Assembly: GCA_016178505.1 (NCBI GenBank) | Contig: JACOTG010000013.1 | Location: 1 to 32,248 of the forward strand | Length of the DNA stretch: 32,248 nt | Direction: 5' to 3' | Source of the DNA: Planctomycetota bacterium | GTDB lineage: Bacteria > Planctomycetota > JACOTG01 | Part shown: one piece after another, positions 23,295 to 30,405 of the stretch | Numbering within the stretch: the first letter of the stretch is position 1 | Layout of the letters: each line of letters begins with the position of its first letter | Notes under the pieces: model-generated | Told to the model about the DNA's origin: nothing | Database searches by the model: none | The model's input: the letters and a program-made list of their open reading frames with translations, nothing else | Program-made: the position numbers and the translations under genes

Positions 23295-25276
23295 CGAATC
23301 TCGTAGATGCGGACTTCGGGGCCGTTTCGCCACGGATCCGCCGCGATGATCATGGCGGGAGACGTCGCGAGCAACGCGTCATAGAACCGCGCCCAGCTCG
23401 GCCAGTTCTTTCGCATGTCGTCGCGCGTGTACTCGTCGTAGCTCTTGCTCGTCGTGAGGACCCACCGAAAGCCGTTGTGCCGATAGGCGTCGAGCGTCCT
23501 CGGAATTCGCACCGCTAGCGGATTGCCCATCCCCGCGACATTCGCCTTGTCGAGGTCGGCCTCGGCGTAGAGCCACCACGGCGGATCGAGAATGAGTACC
23601 TCGTAAGTGGGTCCCGCGTAGGAATTCGACGCCCGTATCTGGTACGCGTAGTACTTGTCTTTGTCCTTCGTGAACGAACCACCTCGTCCTTGATTGGCCA
23701 GCTTTTCGAGCTTTTGAAGCAGCGCTTCGTAGCATCGCGCGCTCGCGCAGATCTTCACGTACTCCTTGTCGTTGATGACGCGTGCTCCCGCCGGGACGTT
23801 CGACTCGAACCAGTTCTTAGCGAGCGTCCGCGTGTCGTCGCGGAGATTGCGCACCGTGTGCTCGGCGAGAACGACCGACGGCTCGGCGACCAACGCGATC
23901 ACGAGCCCGCACGCCGTCACGCGCGCGACAGCGACAGCGGTCGTACGTCCGACGAACTTCACGACGTCGACAGCCAACGCCGCCGTCGCGAGCGCGAAAA
24001 TCGGATAGATGACGTTGAGGTGGCGAGGCGCGATGCCTTGCGGTTGTTCGTAGAGTCCCGCGAGCACGAAGTACGACGCGATCGCGGCCACGACCACCAA
24101 GTCGACCGCTCGCCTCCGCACCGCGGCAGCGACGATGGCAACCAGCGCCACGCTCGCGTAGACGACCCCCAGCCCCGTGTCACCGAACAGCACCCAGCGC
24201 CACCAGCTCACCGAAAGTTGAAACCGCGGAGACCGCACGGCTAGCAGGGCGACGACGGCCACGAACGCGAGCGGAATGCCCAGGAGGAACGCAACGCGCG
24301 CCCGCGTGCGAAACATGCGACCGAATCCGACGAAACCGAAGGCGCCGACCAAGAGCAGCGCGATCGTGGTCGTCACGGACTGGAACGTGACCGACGCGCG
24401 AAAGTAGAGATCGAATGGCGACAGCAACCACGAAAGCGACAATCGTTCGCTCATCACCCGCTCGATCGGCGGCCGAAAGTCGATCGCGTACCACGTCGGG
24501 TCGACGAAGTTGAACGGCGAGCCCAAGAAAAACACCGCCTGAAAGACGACCGCGAATCCCACGAGGGCGAGGAACGCGCGCACGTCGCCGCCGAGCCCGC
24601 GATCGTCGCGAGTCGCCGCCCCGAACCGCCCGAGGAACGCCGCAACGCCCGCGACGGGGAAGAGAAAGAGGGCATAGTACTTCGTCGCCATAGCGAGCCC
24701 GCCGAATGCTCCCGCGGCGAGGAGGTCGCGGACGCGCCCTGCTTCGGCAACGCGAACGAGGAACAGGAGCGCGATCGTCGTGAAGAACGTGCACGGCACG
24801 TCCTCCTTGACCTCTTGGCTGGAATAGACGTGGGCGACGGTGAGCGCGAGCAATAGCGCGGCGAGGAGCCCGACGTCGCGCGAGAAACGGCTCTTGCCGA
24901 TCCGCCACACGGCGACGACCGTCGCCACGCCGAACGCACAGACGGTGAAACGCGCGATCCAGAAGAAAAGGCTCGGATCCGTGAAGTAGCGAAGGGCGAA
25001 ATCGTCCGTCGAGTGAAACGCACCGAGCACGCGACCAACTCCGAACGCGATCCCGTACTCGAACAACAGCAGGTACATCAGGCCCGCTGGCTTGTGGAAC
25101 CAGTGCGGGTTCAGGTCGCCGCCGCCGAGCGAGACGGCACGATTCACGAGGTGTTGCTCGTCGGGGTAGTAGACGAGCGGCAAGTCGTGTCCGATCCCCA
25201 CGAGTCGAACGCACGCGGCGAGCGCGACTGCGGCGAGGAGCCACCGACTGCGCGGGTCGCGCAGCCAGGCCTTCAC
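23291..25276 (-). CDS. GT39-like polytopic membrane glycosyltransferase
   Basis: 661 residues with about ten to twelve hydrophobic segments in residues 1-450, then a soluble C-terminal domain of some 200 residues. The N-terminal loop motif YYPDEQHLV (D39, E40) and a second acidic site, KEDVPCTFF (E158, D159), fit the PMT/ArnT-type GT-C fold. These enzymes use a polyprenyl-phosphate sugar on the periplasmic side and transfer it to protein or lipid. The C-terminal segment (NDKEYVKICASARCYEALLQ ...) has the look of the extra-membrane domain of GT39 relatives. The start is GTG 25276 with GAGGA eight bases upstream. The two GT2 genes upstream are likely donors of its substrate. Acceptor unknown. 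Confidence 0.85.
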   Translation of the reverse strand: MKAWLRDPRSRWLLAAVALAACVRLVGIGHDLPLVYYPDEQHLVNRAVSLGGGDLNPHWFHKPAGLMYLLLFEYGIAFGVGRVLGAFHSTDDFALRYFTDPSLFFWIARFTVCAFGVATVVAVWRIGKSRFSRDVGLLAALLLALTVAHVYSSQEVKEDVPCTFFTTIALLFLVRVAEAGRVRDLLAAGAFGGLAMATKYYALFLFPVAGVAAFLGRFGAATRDDRGLGGDVRAFLALVGFAVVFQAVFFLGSPFNFVDPTWYAIDFRPPIERVMSERLSLSWLLSPFDLYFRASVTFQSVTTTIALLLVGAFGFVGFGRMFRTRARVAFLLGIPLAFVAVVALLAVRSPRFQLSVSWWRWVLFGDTGLGVVYASVALVAIVAAAVRRRAVDLVVVAAIASYFVLAGLYEQPQGIAPRHLNVIYPIFALATAALAVDVVKFVGRTTAVAVARVTACGLVIALVAEPSVVLAEHTVRNLRDDTRTLAKNWFESNVPAGARVINDKEYVKICASARCYEALLQKLEKLANQGRGGSFTKDKDKYYAYQIRASNSYAGPTYEVLILDPPWWLYAEADLDKANVAGMGNPLAVRIPRTLDAYRHNGFRWVLTTSKSYDEYTRDDMRKNWPSWARFYDALLATSPAMIIAADPWRNGPEVRIYEIR

Positions 25277-25335
25277 GCTCTCGATCCTCGTGATGTCCGC
25301 CTCCCGCCCTTCTGTGTCGACCGCCGTCGCCGGCG

Positions 25336-26334
25336 TCAGTCGAGGAACTTGTCGACTTGATATTCGCGCAGGTTCTTCGCGTGCGTGAAGATGATGATCT
25401 CGCCGATGAGCCCAATCGACACGATGAGGAAGCCAAACACCATCATCAGGACGCCGAGGACGAGGAGCGGGCGATCGGCCAGACTCTTTCGCCCCTCAAC
25501 CGTCCACCCGATCGACCAGTCGATCACCAAATAGACATTGATCGCGATTCCAGCGAAGAAAAAGAGTGTCCCCCAGAGTCCGAAGAAGCGAAGCGGCCGC
25601 TTTCGGAATTTGATCTCGAAGAAGATGTTGAGGATGTCGAGAACGCGACGAAAGTAAGCCCCGAACCCGAAAAAGTTCTTTGGGCCGAGCTCCTGACGGT
25701 GCGCGAGCTTCACCTCGATGACCTTGAACCCTTGGCGTCCGGCGAGGACCGGCAAGAAGCGGAAGTTGTCGCCGTAGATCGGAATCTCTTCGACGACCTT
25801 CCGCCGCATTCCGCGAACATTGCAATTCAAGTCGTGGAAGCCACTGCGGGTGAACAGGCGCGTGATCAGGTTGAACGTCGCCGATTGAACGCGATTGAGA
25901 ACCGGATCGACTCGCGGGGAGCGCCAGCCCGACACACAGTCGTAGCCTTCATCGAGCAGACGAACGATCTTCACGATCTCGGAGGGTTCGACTTGTCGAT
26001 AGGGCGGCATCGTCACGATGAACGCACCCCGCGCACGCGCGAAGCCGTGCGACAGCGCATCCTGCTCCTCGAATCCTTCGGTCAAGCGGACGATTTTGAC
26101 TTCGGGGTGCAAAGCTTTGATCTTCAACAGCGCTTCGAAGTGCTGGCTGCCACCGTCCACGAAGAGGATCTCGTGGCGCTTCCCCATCGTGGCGAACACG
26201 CTCGCCAATCCATCGGCGAGCAGCTCCAGATCCTGCGCAGGCCCGATGATCGGGATGACGACGGAGACGTCGACATCCGCCTTCCGCTCGACGGAAGTGT
26301 TCGGGACGTCTACGCGCGATTCCTTCGTCGCCAT
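25336..26334 (-). CDS. GT2-fold membrane protein lacking the DxD motif (probable pseudo-glycosyltransferase)
   Basis: 332 residues, paralogous in layout to the next gene upstream: GT-A domain about 20-235, two hydrophobic segments (about 250-272 and 288-316), charged tail. At the positions where the neighbour has VDDGSRDGT and TMDGDLQNDP, this protein has VDGGSQHFE (59-67) and TMPPYRQVEP (108-117), so the metal and nucleotide-binding DxD is gone. Other family parts persist (LDEGYDCVSGWR at 127-138, FHDLNCNVRGMRR at 166-178). It may be a non-catalytic partner of the neighbouring GT2, or an enzyme using different chemistry. ATG 26334 lies two bases after the upstream stop. The large open frame extending to 27504 is a shadow over the other GT2 gene. 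Confidence 0.85.
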   Translation of the reverse strand: MATKESRVDVPNTSVERKADVDVSVVIPIIGPAQDLELLADGLASVFATMGKRHEILFVDGGSQHFEALLKIKALHPEVKIVRLTEGFEEQDALSHGFARARGAFIVTMPPYRQVEPSEIVKIVRLLDEGYDCVSGWRSPRVDPVLNRVQSATFNLITRLFTRSGFHDLNCNVRGMRRKVVEEIPIYGDNFRFLPVLAGRQGFKVIEVKLAHRQELGPKNFFGFGAYFRRVLDILNIFFEIKFRKRPLRFFGLWGTLFFFAGIAINVYLVIDWSIGWTVEGRKSLADRPLLVLGVLMMVFGFLIVSIGLIGEIIIFTHAKNLREYQVDKFLD

Positions 26335-26336
26335 CG

Positions 26337-27308
26337 CTACACGACCTCGACCTGTCCGCGCCGCGCGTCGCCCGGCCGGTAGTCGCCCGTCTTCAAGACT
26401 AGTTCGGAAAGGAGCGCGAGGGCGATGCAGTGCAGGAACACGATCGAGAAGAGGATGCCGATCGCGGGGAATGTGATGTTCATCCCCTCTGGCCCGACGA
26501 TCTTCAAGTTCTCGAGCTTCTTCTGGTGATGTGTGAACGAGAGCACGAACGATATGATCGCCATCAGGAAGAACGGCACGCTGAGGATGCCGAACCAGTG
26601 CGCCGGCCGCGACGCGAAGCTGATGATCATCTTGATGACGACGAGGTCGAGCGCGACCTTCAGCGTCCGCGAGATGCCGTACTTCGACTTGCCTGCAGTT
26701 CGCGGATGGTGCGTCACGACCACCTCGGTGACGCGCGCGCCGGAGAGCGTCACCATCGCGGGGATGAATCGATGCATGTCGCTGTACATGTGCAGGTGTC
26801 GCAGCACGGAGGCTCGATAGGCCTTCAGCGAACACCCGTAGTCGTGAACGTGCACGCCAGTCGTCCAGGCAATGAGACGGTTCGCGATCTTCGACGGGAG
26901 CTTTCGGCTCAGGAAATGATCCTTTCGATCCTTTCGCCAGCCGCAGACGACGTCGTAGCCTTCGTCGAGCGTCGCGAGGAGCTTCGGAATGTCGGTGGGA
27001 TCGTTCTGCAGATCGCCGTCCATCGTCACGATGACCTGCCCGCGCGCCCTCTCGAATCCGGCCATCATCGCTTGCGTCTGCCCGAAGTTGCCGCGCAGCT
27101 TCAGGACCTTGAATCTCGAGTCCGCCGCGTGCGCCGCCTCCAGCTCTGGAAGCGTGCCGTCCCGGCTTCCGTCGTCGACGGCGATCACTTCGTACGAGAT
27201 CCCCGTGTAGGCGAGCGCCGAGTGAATGCGATCTGCGAGCGGACGAACGTTTTGCTCCTCGTTGAAGAGGGGGATCACCAGCGATATTTCGGGAACGGAG
27301 TCGACCAT
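26337..27308 (-). CDS. Polyprenyl-phosphate glycosyltransferase (GT2, DPM1/ArnC-like)
   Basis: 323 residues. This type makes an undecaprenyl- or polyprenyl-phosphate sugar on the cytoplasmic face from a nucleotide sugar. Motifs: VIPLFNEEQNV at 11-21, VDDGSRDGT at 44-52, MDGDLQNDP at 96-104 with intact DxD, DYGCSLKAYRASV at 156-168, and SKYG at 208-211. Two C-terminal membrane segments lie at about 236-258 and 278-303, as in ArnC and GtrB. First gene of the four-gene minus-strand operon, directly followed by its DxD-less paralogue and a GT39-like enzyme. The sugar is unknown. ATG 27308 is the natural start. Confidence 0.92.
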   Translation of the reverse strand: MVDSVPEISLVIPLFNEEQNVRPLADRIHSALAYTGISYEVIAVDDGSRDGTLPELEAAHAADSRFKVLKLRGNFGQTQAMMAGFERARGQVIVTMDGDLQNDPTDIPKLLATLDEGYDVVCGWRKDRKDHFLSRKLPSKIANRLIAWTTGVHVHDYGCSLKAYRASVLRHLHMYSDMHRFIPAMVTLSGARVTEVVVTHHPRTAGKSKYGISRTLKVALDLVVIKMIISFASRPAHWFGILSVPFFLMAIISFVLSFTHHQKKLENLKIVGPEGMNITFPAIGILFSIVFLHCIALALLSELVLKTGDYRPGDARRGQVEVV

Positions 27309-27736
27309 GCGTTCGAAGGGTGTCCGGCGTTTTCCCGGCTATTCTAGGTGCCCCGGAGGGCAGCGCGCGGACGCGGTGCTTGAGACGTGGCTCGTCTTGA
27401 CACGTACGCCGGCCCTCCCCTATCTTCGCCCGCGATTGGGGATATCTGCCTTCCGCGAGTTTCCGCGACGATCGCCGCGTGCAGCGGGATGAACGTCCGT
27501 TCATTTCGTGCGGCGCCGCGGGTCGCGTTGCAACGACGCCGCGCGCGAGTTTCGGCCATTCGGTGCGGTGCGAGGGTGGGTCTCACGTTTGCGCGAGGGC
27601 CCCGACCACGACCCTTTGGTGATGGAAAACCGGGGATCGTCCCGGACTGGGACGTCCCTCGCTTCGCGCTCGGGAGCCGCTTCGGCGATCAAGCCGAAAC
27701 GATTCTCGCCCTCGCACTCCGGAGGCGCCTGACACG
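27309..27736. other. Divergent intergenic region of 428 bp
   Basis: It separates the minus-strand glycosylation operon from the plus-strand signalling operon. It holds a likely plus-strand promoter (27397-27426), followed by about 300 bp of leader. A minus-strand TAGAAT (27346-27341) may be the -10 of the glycosylation operon, without a recognisable -35. An 83-codon Arg-rich frame, 27489-27740, overlaps the kinase ATG as ATGA but has no ribosome binding site, so I do not call it. Confidence 0.5.
27397..27426 (+). promoter_or_regulatory. Possible sigma-70 promoter TTGACA-N18-TATCTT
   Basis: A perfect -35, TTGACA (27397-27402), and a four-of-six -10, TATCTT (27421-27426), 18 bp apart. It would start transcription near 27433, about 300 bases before the histidine kinase gene. 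Confidence 0.5.
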
Positions 27737-28417
27737 ATGACCGGACCGCAGGAGAGAGACACCGGCCGAGCCGTGCTCCTCGTCGGCACCGGCCGCGACC
27801 ACGCCGCGATCGAGGCGTCGCTAAGCAAAGCGGGGTTCACGCCCGAGACGCTCGCCGGCCCCGTCGAGGCGCTTCTGCGCGCCGCCCGCGACCCGGCAAA
27901 CGTCGCGGGCGCGCTGGTGCGCGTCGACGTGCTGCCAGACGACGACCTCGACGTCATCGCGGCTTTGAGGCGCACGCTTCCGAACACGGTCCTGGTCGCA
28001 CTCCACGGCCCGGGTGCGAGAGAGAAAGCGGCAAGAGCCCTCCTCCTCGGTGCCGATGCCGCGCTCGCGGAACCGTTCTATTGGATCGAATTGGTCGCGC
28101 TCCTCGGTCGCTTCGAGCGTCGCGCGACGCAAGTCACGGCGGCCAGTGTGAGCGACTCCGAGCGCGAGTTGGAATTGGTCGCGAGGCTCGCTGGAGGCGT
28201 GGCTCACGAGATCAACAACCCTCTCACGATCATCTCCGGTTGGGTGCAAGTACTCCTCACCGAGATGCCGGAGTCCGAGCCGCGTCACCGAACGCTGGCC
28301 GCCATTCGCGACGAAGCCGCGCGGATCGCCCGAGTCGTTCGTGACCTCCAGACCTTCGCTCGACGAAAGGCGCCCGTCCTCGCCCCCGTCGACCGGAATG
28401 CGCTCATTCGATCGTAG
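27737..28417 (+). CDS. Histidine kinase, N-terminal part: pseudoreceiver and HisKA domain, ending at an in-frame TAG
   Basis: 226 residues up to TAG 28415-28417. Residues 10-130 resemble a receiver domain, but the conserved Lys is replaced (AEPF at 111-114 instead of KPF) and the acidic N-terminal pair is missing. A possible acceptor Asp remains in VRVDVLP (D64). The HisKA dimerisation domain follows, with phospho-acceptor H157 in GGVAHEINNPLT. The ATP-binding domain lies downstream in the same frame after the stop, so this product alone could dimerise but not autophosphorylate. GGAGG lies eleven bases before the ATG. First gene of the signalling operon. It is either a gene broken by a nonsense mutation, a readthrough gene, or a true split kinase. 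Confidence 0.8.
   Translation: MTGPQERDTGRAVLLVGTGRDHAAIEASLSKAGFTPETLAGPVEALLRAARDPANVAGALVRVDVLPDDDLDVIAALRRTLPNTVLVALHGPGAREKAARALLLGADAALAEPFYWIELVALLGRFERRATQVTAASVSDSERELELVARLAGGVAHEINNPLTIISGWVQVLLTEMPESEPRHRTLAAIRDEAARIARVVRDLQTFARRKAPVLAPVDRNALIRS
28415..28417 (+). other. In-frame amber codon splitting the kinase gene
   Basis: The TAG sits between the HisKA helices (NALIRS) and the HATPase domain. The frame continues without shift as LQSADVAAKLERYRATLRL to the stop at 28844-28846. Reading through would give a 369-residue kinase. A single change from CAG, TCG, GAG or similar could have produced it. Confidence 0.85.
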
Positions 28418-28432
28418 CTCCAGTCCGCCGAC

Positions 28433-28846
28433 GTGGCGGCCAAGCTCGAGAGGTACCGAGCGACGCTACGGCTAGACGAGTCTCTGCAACCGATCGCGGG
28501 CGATGCGGTCCAGTTGGGCGAGCTCGTGCGCCAACTCCTCCGCAACGCCGCTGCCGCATCGCCCGAAGGCACCGAGATCGTCATCGAGACGTCGCTCGGC
28601 GAAACGGTTTCGCTCGTGATCCGCGATTCGGGCCGCGGCATCCCCGAAGGAGAGCGCGATCGGATATTCGACCCCTTCTTCCCCGGCAACCCGGGCGGCC
28701 CGGGGCCAGGGATCGGACTCGCCGTGTCGCTGGCCATTGCCCGCACCCACGGCGGAGATCTCGTCATTCTCGAGACCGGCGAACACGGAACCGCATTCCG
28801 CCTCACCCTCCCCCGCCCGCCGGCGGGGAAAGAATCGAGTGCATAA
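28433..28846 (+). CDS. Histidine kinase, C-terminal part: HATPase domain
   Basis: 137 residues if begun at GTG 28433, in the same frame as the preceding kinase fragment. The GHKL ATP-binding motifs are intact: N-box QLLRNAAAASPEG, G1 box IRDSGRGIPEGE, F box DPFFPGNPG, and G2 box GPGIGLAVSLAIARTHGG. No ribosome binding site precedes the GTG, so independent translation would need reinitiation after the TAG, 15 bases away. Preservation of every ATP-binding motif argues that the stop is recent, suppressed, or tolerated. Together with the fragment upstream it would make an ordinary kinase; the HD-GYP protein downstream has an intact receiver and is its likely partner. Confidence 0.7.
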   Translation: MAAKLERYRATLRLDESLQPIAGDAVQLGELVRQLLRNAAAASPEGTEIVIETSLGETVSLVIRDSGRGIPEGERDRIFDPFFPGNPGGPGPGIGLAVSLAIARTHGGDLVILETGEHGTAFRLTLPRPPAGKESSA

Positions 28847-28943
28847 GGGACGGCAACCGTCCGAAAGACAGTAGACCGGCACCGCGCGGCCCAAGTCGTT
28901 GGCGGACGGGGTTCCCCGCGCCAGCCGAGGAAGAGGGTAAGGG

Positions 28944-30401
28944 ATGCGGGAATCGATTCTGATCGTCGACGACGAGCCACGCATCCGTGAGCTCATGCTC
29001 GAGATCCTCGAGTCCGACGGATTTCGCGTGGTTGCATGCGAATCCGGACCTCGAGCGCTCGAGCGGCTCCGGCGGGATTCGTTCCAGCTCATCCTCACGG
29101 ACTTGATGATGCCCGGCATGGACGGGCTCACGCTCGTCCGCAAGGCGCGAGCTCTCGATCCGACGCTCGCGGCAGTGATCCTCACGGGCCACGCAAGCAC
29201 GGATTCCGCGGTGAGCGCACTGCGTTCGGGCGTCGACGACTACCTGGTGAAGCCGTTCGAAGTCGACGAACTCCGAGAGGTGATCCGCCGCACGTTCGAG
29301 CGACAGCGCGAGCGGCTCGCATCGGAAGAACTGCTCGCCATGCTCGGCGCTGCTCGGCCGGCCGACGAATCGGCGTCCACGACGTTGCACGACCGGATCC
29401 GTTGCGCGCAGGCGGAGCTCCAAGCCGCGGAGTCGAAGCTCCATCGACGGACGCGCGAACTCGAAGTCCTTCGCGAGATCACGCGCACGGGCGCGTACGG
29501 GTACGACCTCGACGGATGGCTCGAGCACAGCCTCGAAGCCATCTGCCGCGGCCTCGACGTGGCGCATGGCCGAATCTTCCTGGAAGACGAAGGGCGGCTG
29601 CGCGTCCGGGTGCGCTTTGGCGCGGAGTCGGCGTCGTCCGCACACGAGTTCGTCTCGGTCCCGCTCCGCGCGGGGAACAAGAGCATCGGTCTCCTCCACC
29701 TCGCCGGACGAAACGGCGCCGGAGGTTTCCCGAGCGGAGTCGCCGAAGCGCTCGCCGCGATGGCCGGCGGAATCGCAGCGGCGATCGAGAACCATCGCCT
29801 CGTGAAGTGCGTTCGCGAGACGCAGCTCCAGGCGACGTACGCCCTCGTTCAAGGAATGGAAGCGAAGGATTCGTACTTGCGCGGGCACTCCGACCGCGTG
29901 ACTCGGTACGCGCTCGACACCGCGCGTGCGATCGGCCTCCCGGCAGAGTCCCAAGCCGTGTTGCGCTATGCTGGGCAGCTGCACGACGTCGGGAAGATCG
30001 GCGTTCCCGAGGCGATCCTGCACAAGCCCGGCAAGCTGGAGCCGGAGGAGTTTGAGACCTTGAAGACGCACGTCGAGATCGGCGCTCAGATCGTGAAGCA
30101 TCTCGACTTCCTCGGCGAGGCGCGCCCGGTCATCCGCCACCACCACGAGCGATGGGACGGCAAGGGCTACCCGGCCGGACTCGCGGGCGGAGAGATCCCC
30201 TTCCTCGCGACCATCATCGCCGTGGCTGACTCCTATGACGCGATGACCTCGGATCGCCGATATCGTCGAGCGATGAACCGCGACCAAGCAGCGAGCGAGC
30301 TTCGTCGCGGAGCCGGCTCGCAGTGGAGCCCGGCCATCGTGGACGCGTTCCTGCGCACGTCGATCGTCAGCCCGACCGCGGTTCCACTCGAGGTCGCGTG
30401 A
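28944..30401 (+). CDS. Response regulator with receiver, GAF-like and HD-GYP domains
   Basis: 485 residues. Receiver 1-120 with acidic D9/D10, phospho-acceptor D53 (LTDLMMPGMDG) and K103. A coiled-coil linker (120-178) leads to a GAF-like domain (about 180-285), then an HD-GYP domain (about 295-470). The HD pair is H347/D348 in LHDVGKIGVP, and the signature HHERWDGKGYP is at 400-410; H315 in RGHSDRV is a further metal ligand. HD-GYP enzymes hydrolyse c-di-GMP, via pGpG, to GMP in the cytoplasm. AGAGGG lies close upstream of ATG 28944. Phosphorylation by the interrupted kinase upstream is likely. The next gene, with the opposite activity, begins four bases after its stop. Confidence 0.94.
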   Translation: MRESILIVDDEPRIRELMLEILESDGFRVVACESGPRALERLRRDSFQLILTDLMMPGMDGLTLVRKARALDPTLAAVILTGHASTDSAVSALRSGVDDYLVKPFEVDELREVIRRTFERQRERLASEELLAMLGAARPADESASTTLHDRIRCAQAELQAAESKLHRRTRELEVLREITRTGAYGYDLDGWLEHSLEAICRGLDVAHGRIFLEDEGRLRVRVRFGAESASSAHEFVSVPLRAGNKSIGLLHLAGRNGAGGFPSGVAEALAAMAGGIAAAIENHRLVKCVRETQLQATYALVQGMEAKDSYLRGHSDRVTRYALDTARAIGLPAESQAVLRYAGQLHDVGKIGVPEAILHKPGKLEPEEFETLKTHVEIGAQIVKHLDFLGEARPVIRHHHERWDGKGYPAGLAGGEIPFLATIIAVADSYDAMTSDRRYRRAMNRDQAASELRRGAGSQWSPAIVDAFLRTSIVSPTAVPLEVA

Positions 30402-30405
30402 TCGG

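Noticed and set aside
24180-25436. 418-codon minus-strand open frame overlapping the GT39-like gene
   Set aside because: Arg/Ser/Ala-rich out-of-frame translation. The other frame gives a proper membrane protein with GT39 motifs.
26335-27504. N-terminal extension of the DxD-less GT2 frame to 27504
   Set aside because: This part overlaps the intact GT2 gene in another frame and is low-complexity and Arg-rich. The ATG at 26334 gives the natural protein.
27489-27740. 83-codon frame ending as ATGA on the kinase start
   Set aside because: The overlap is attractive, but the product is Arg-rich, has no ribosome binding site and resembles nothing. Probably chance.
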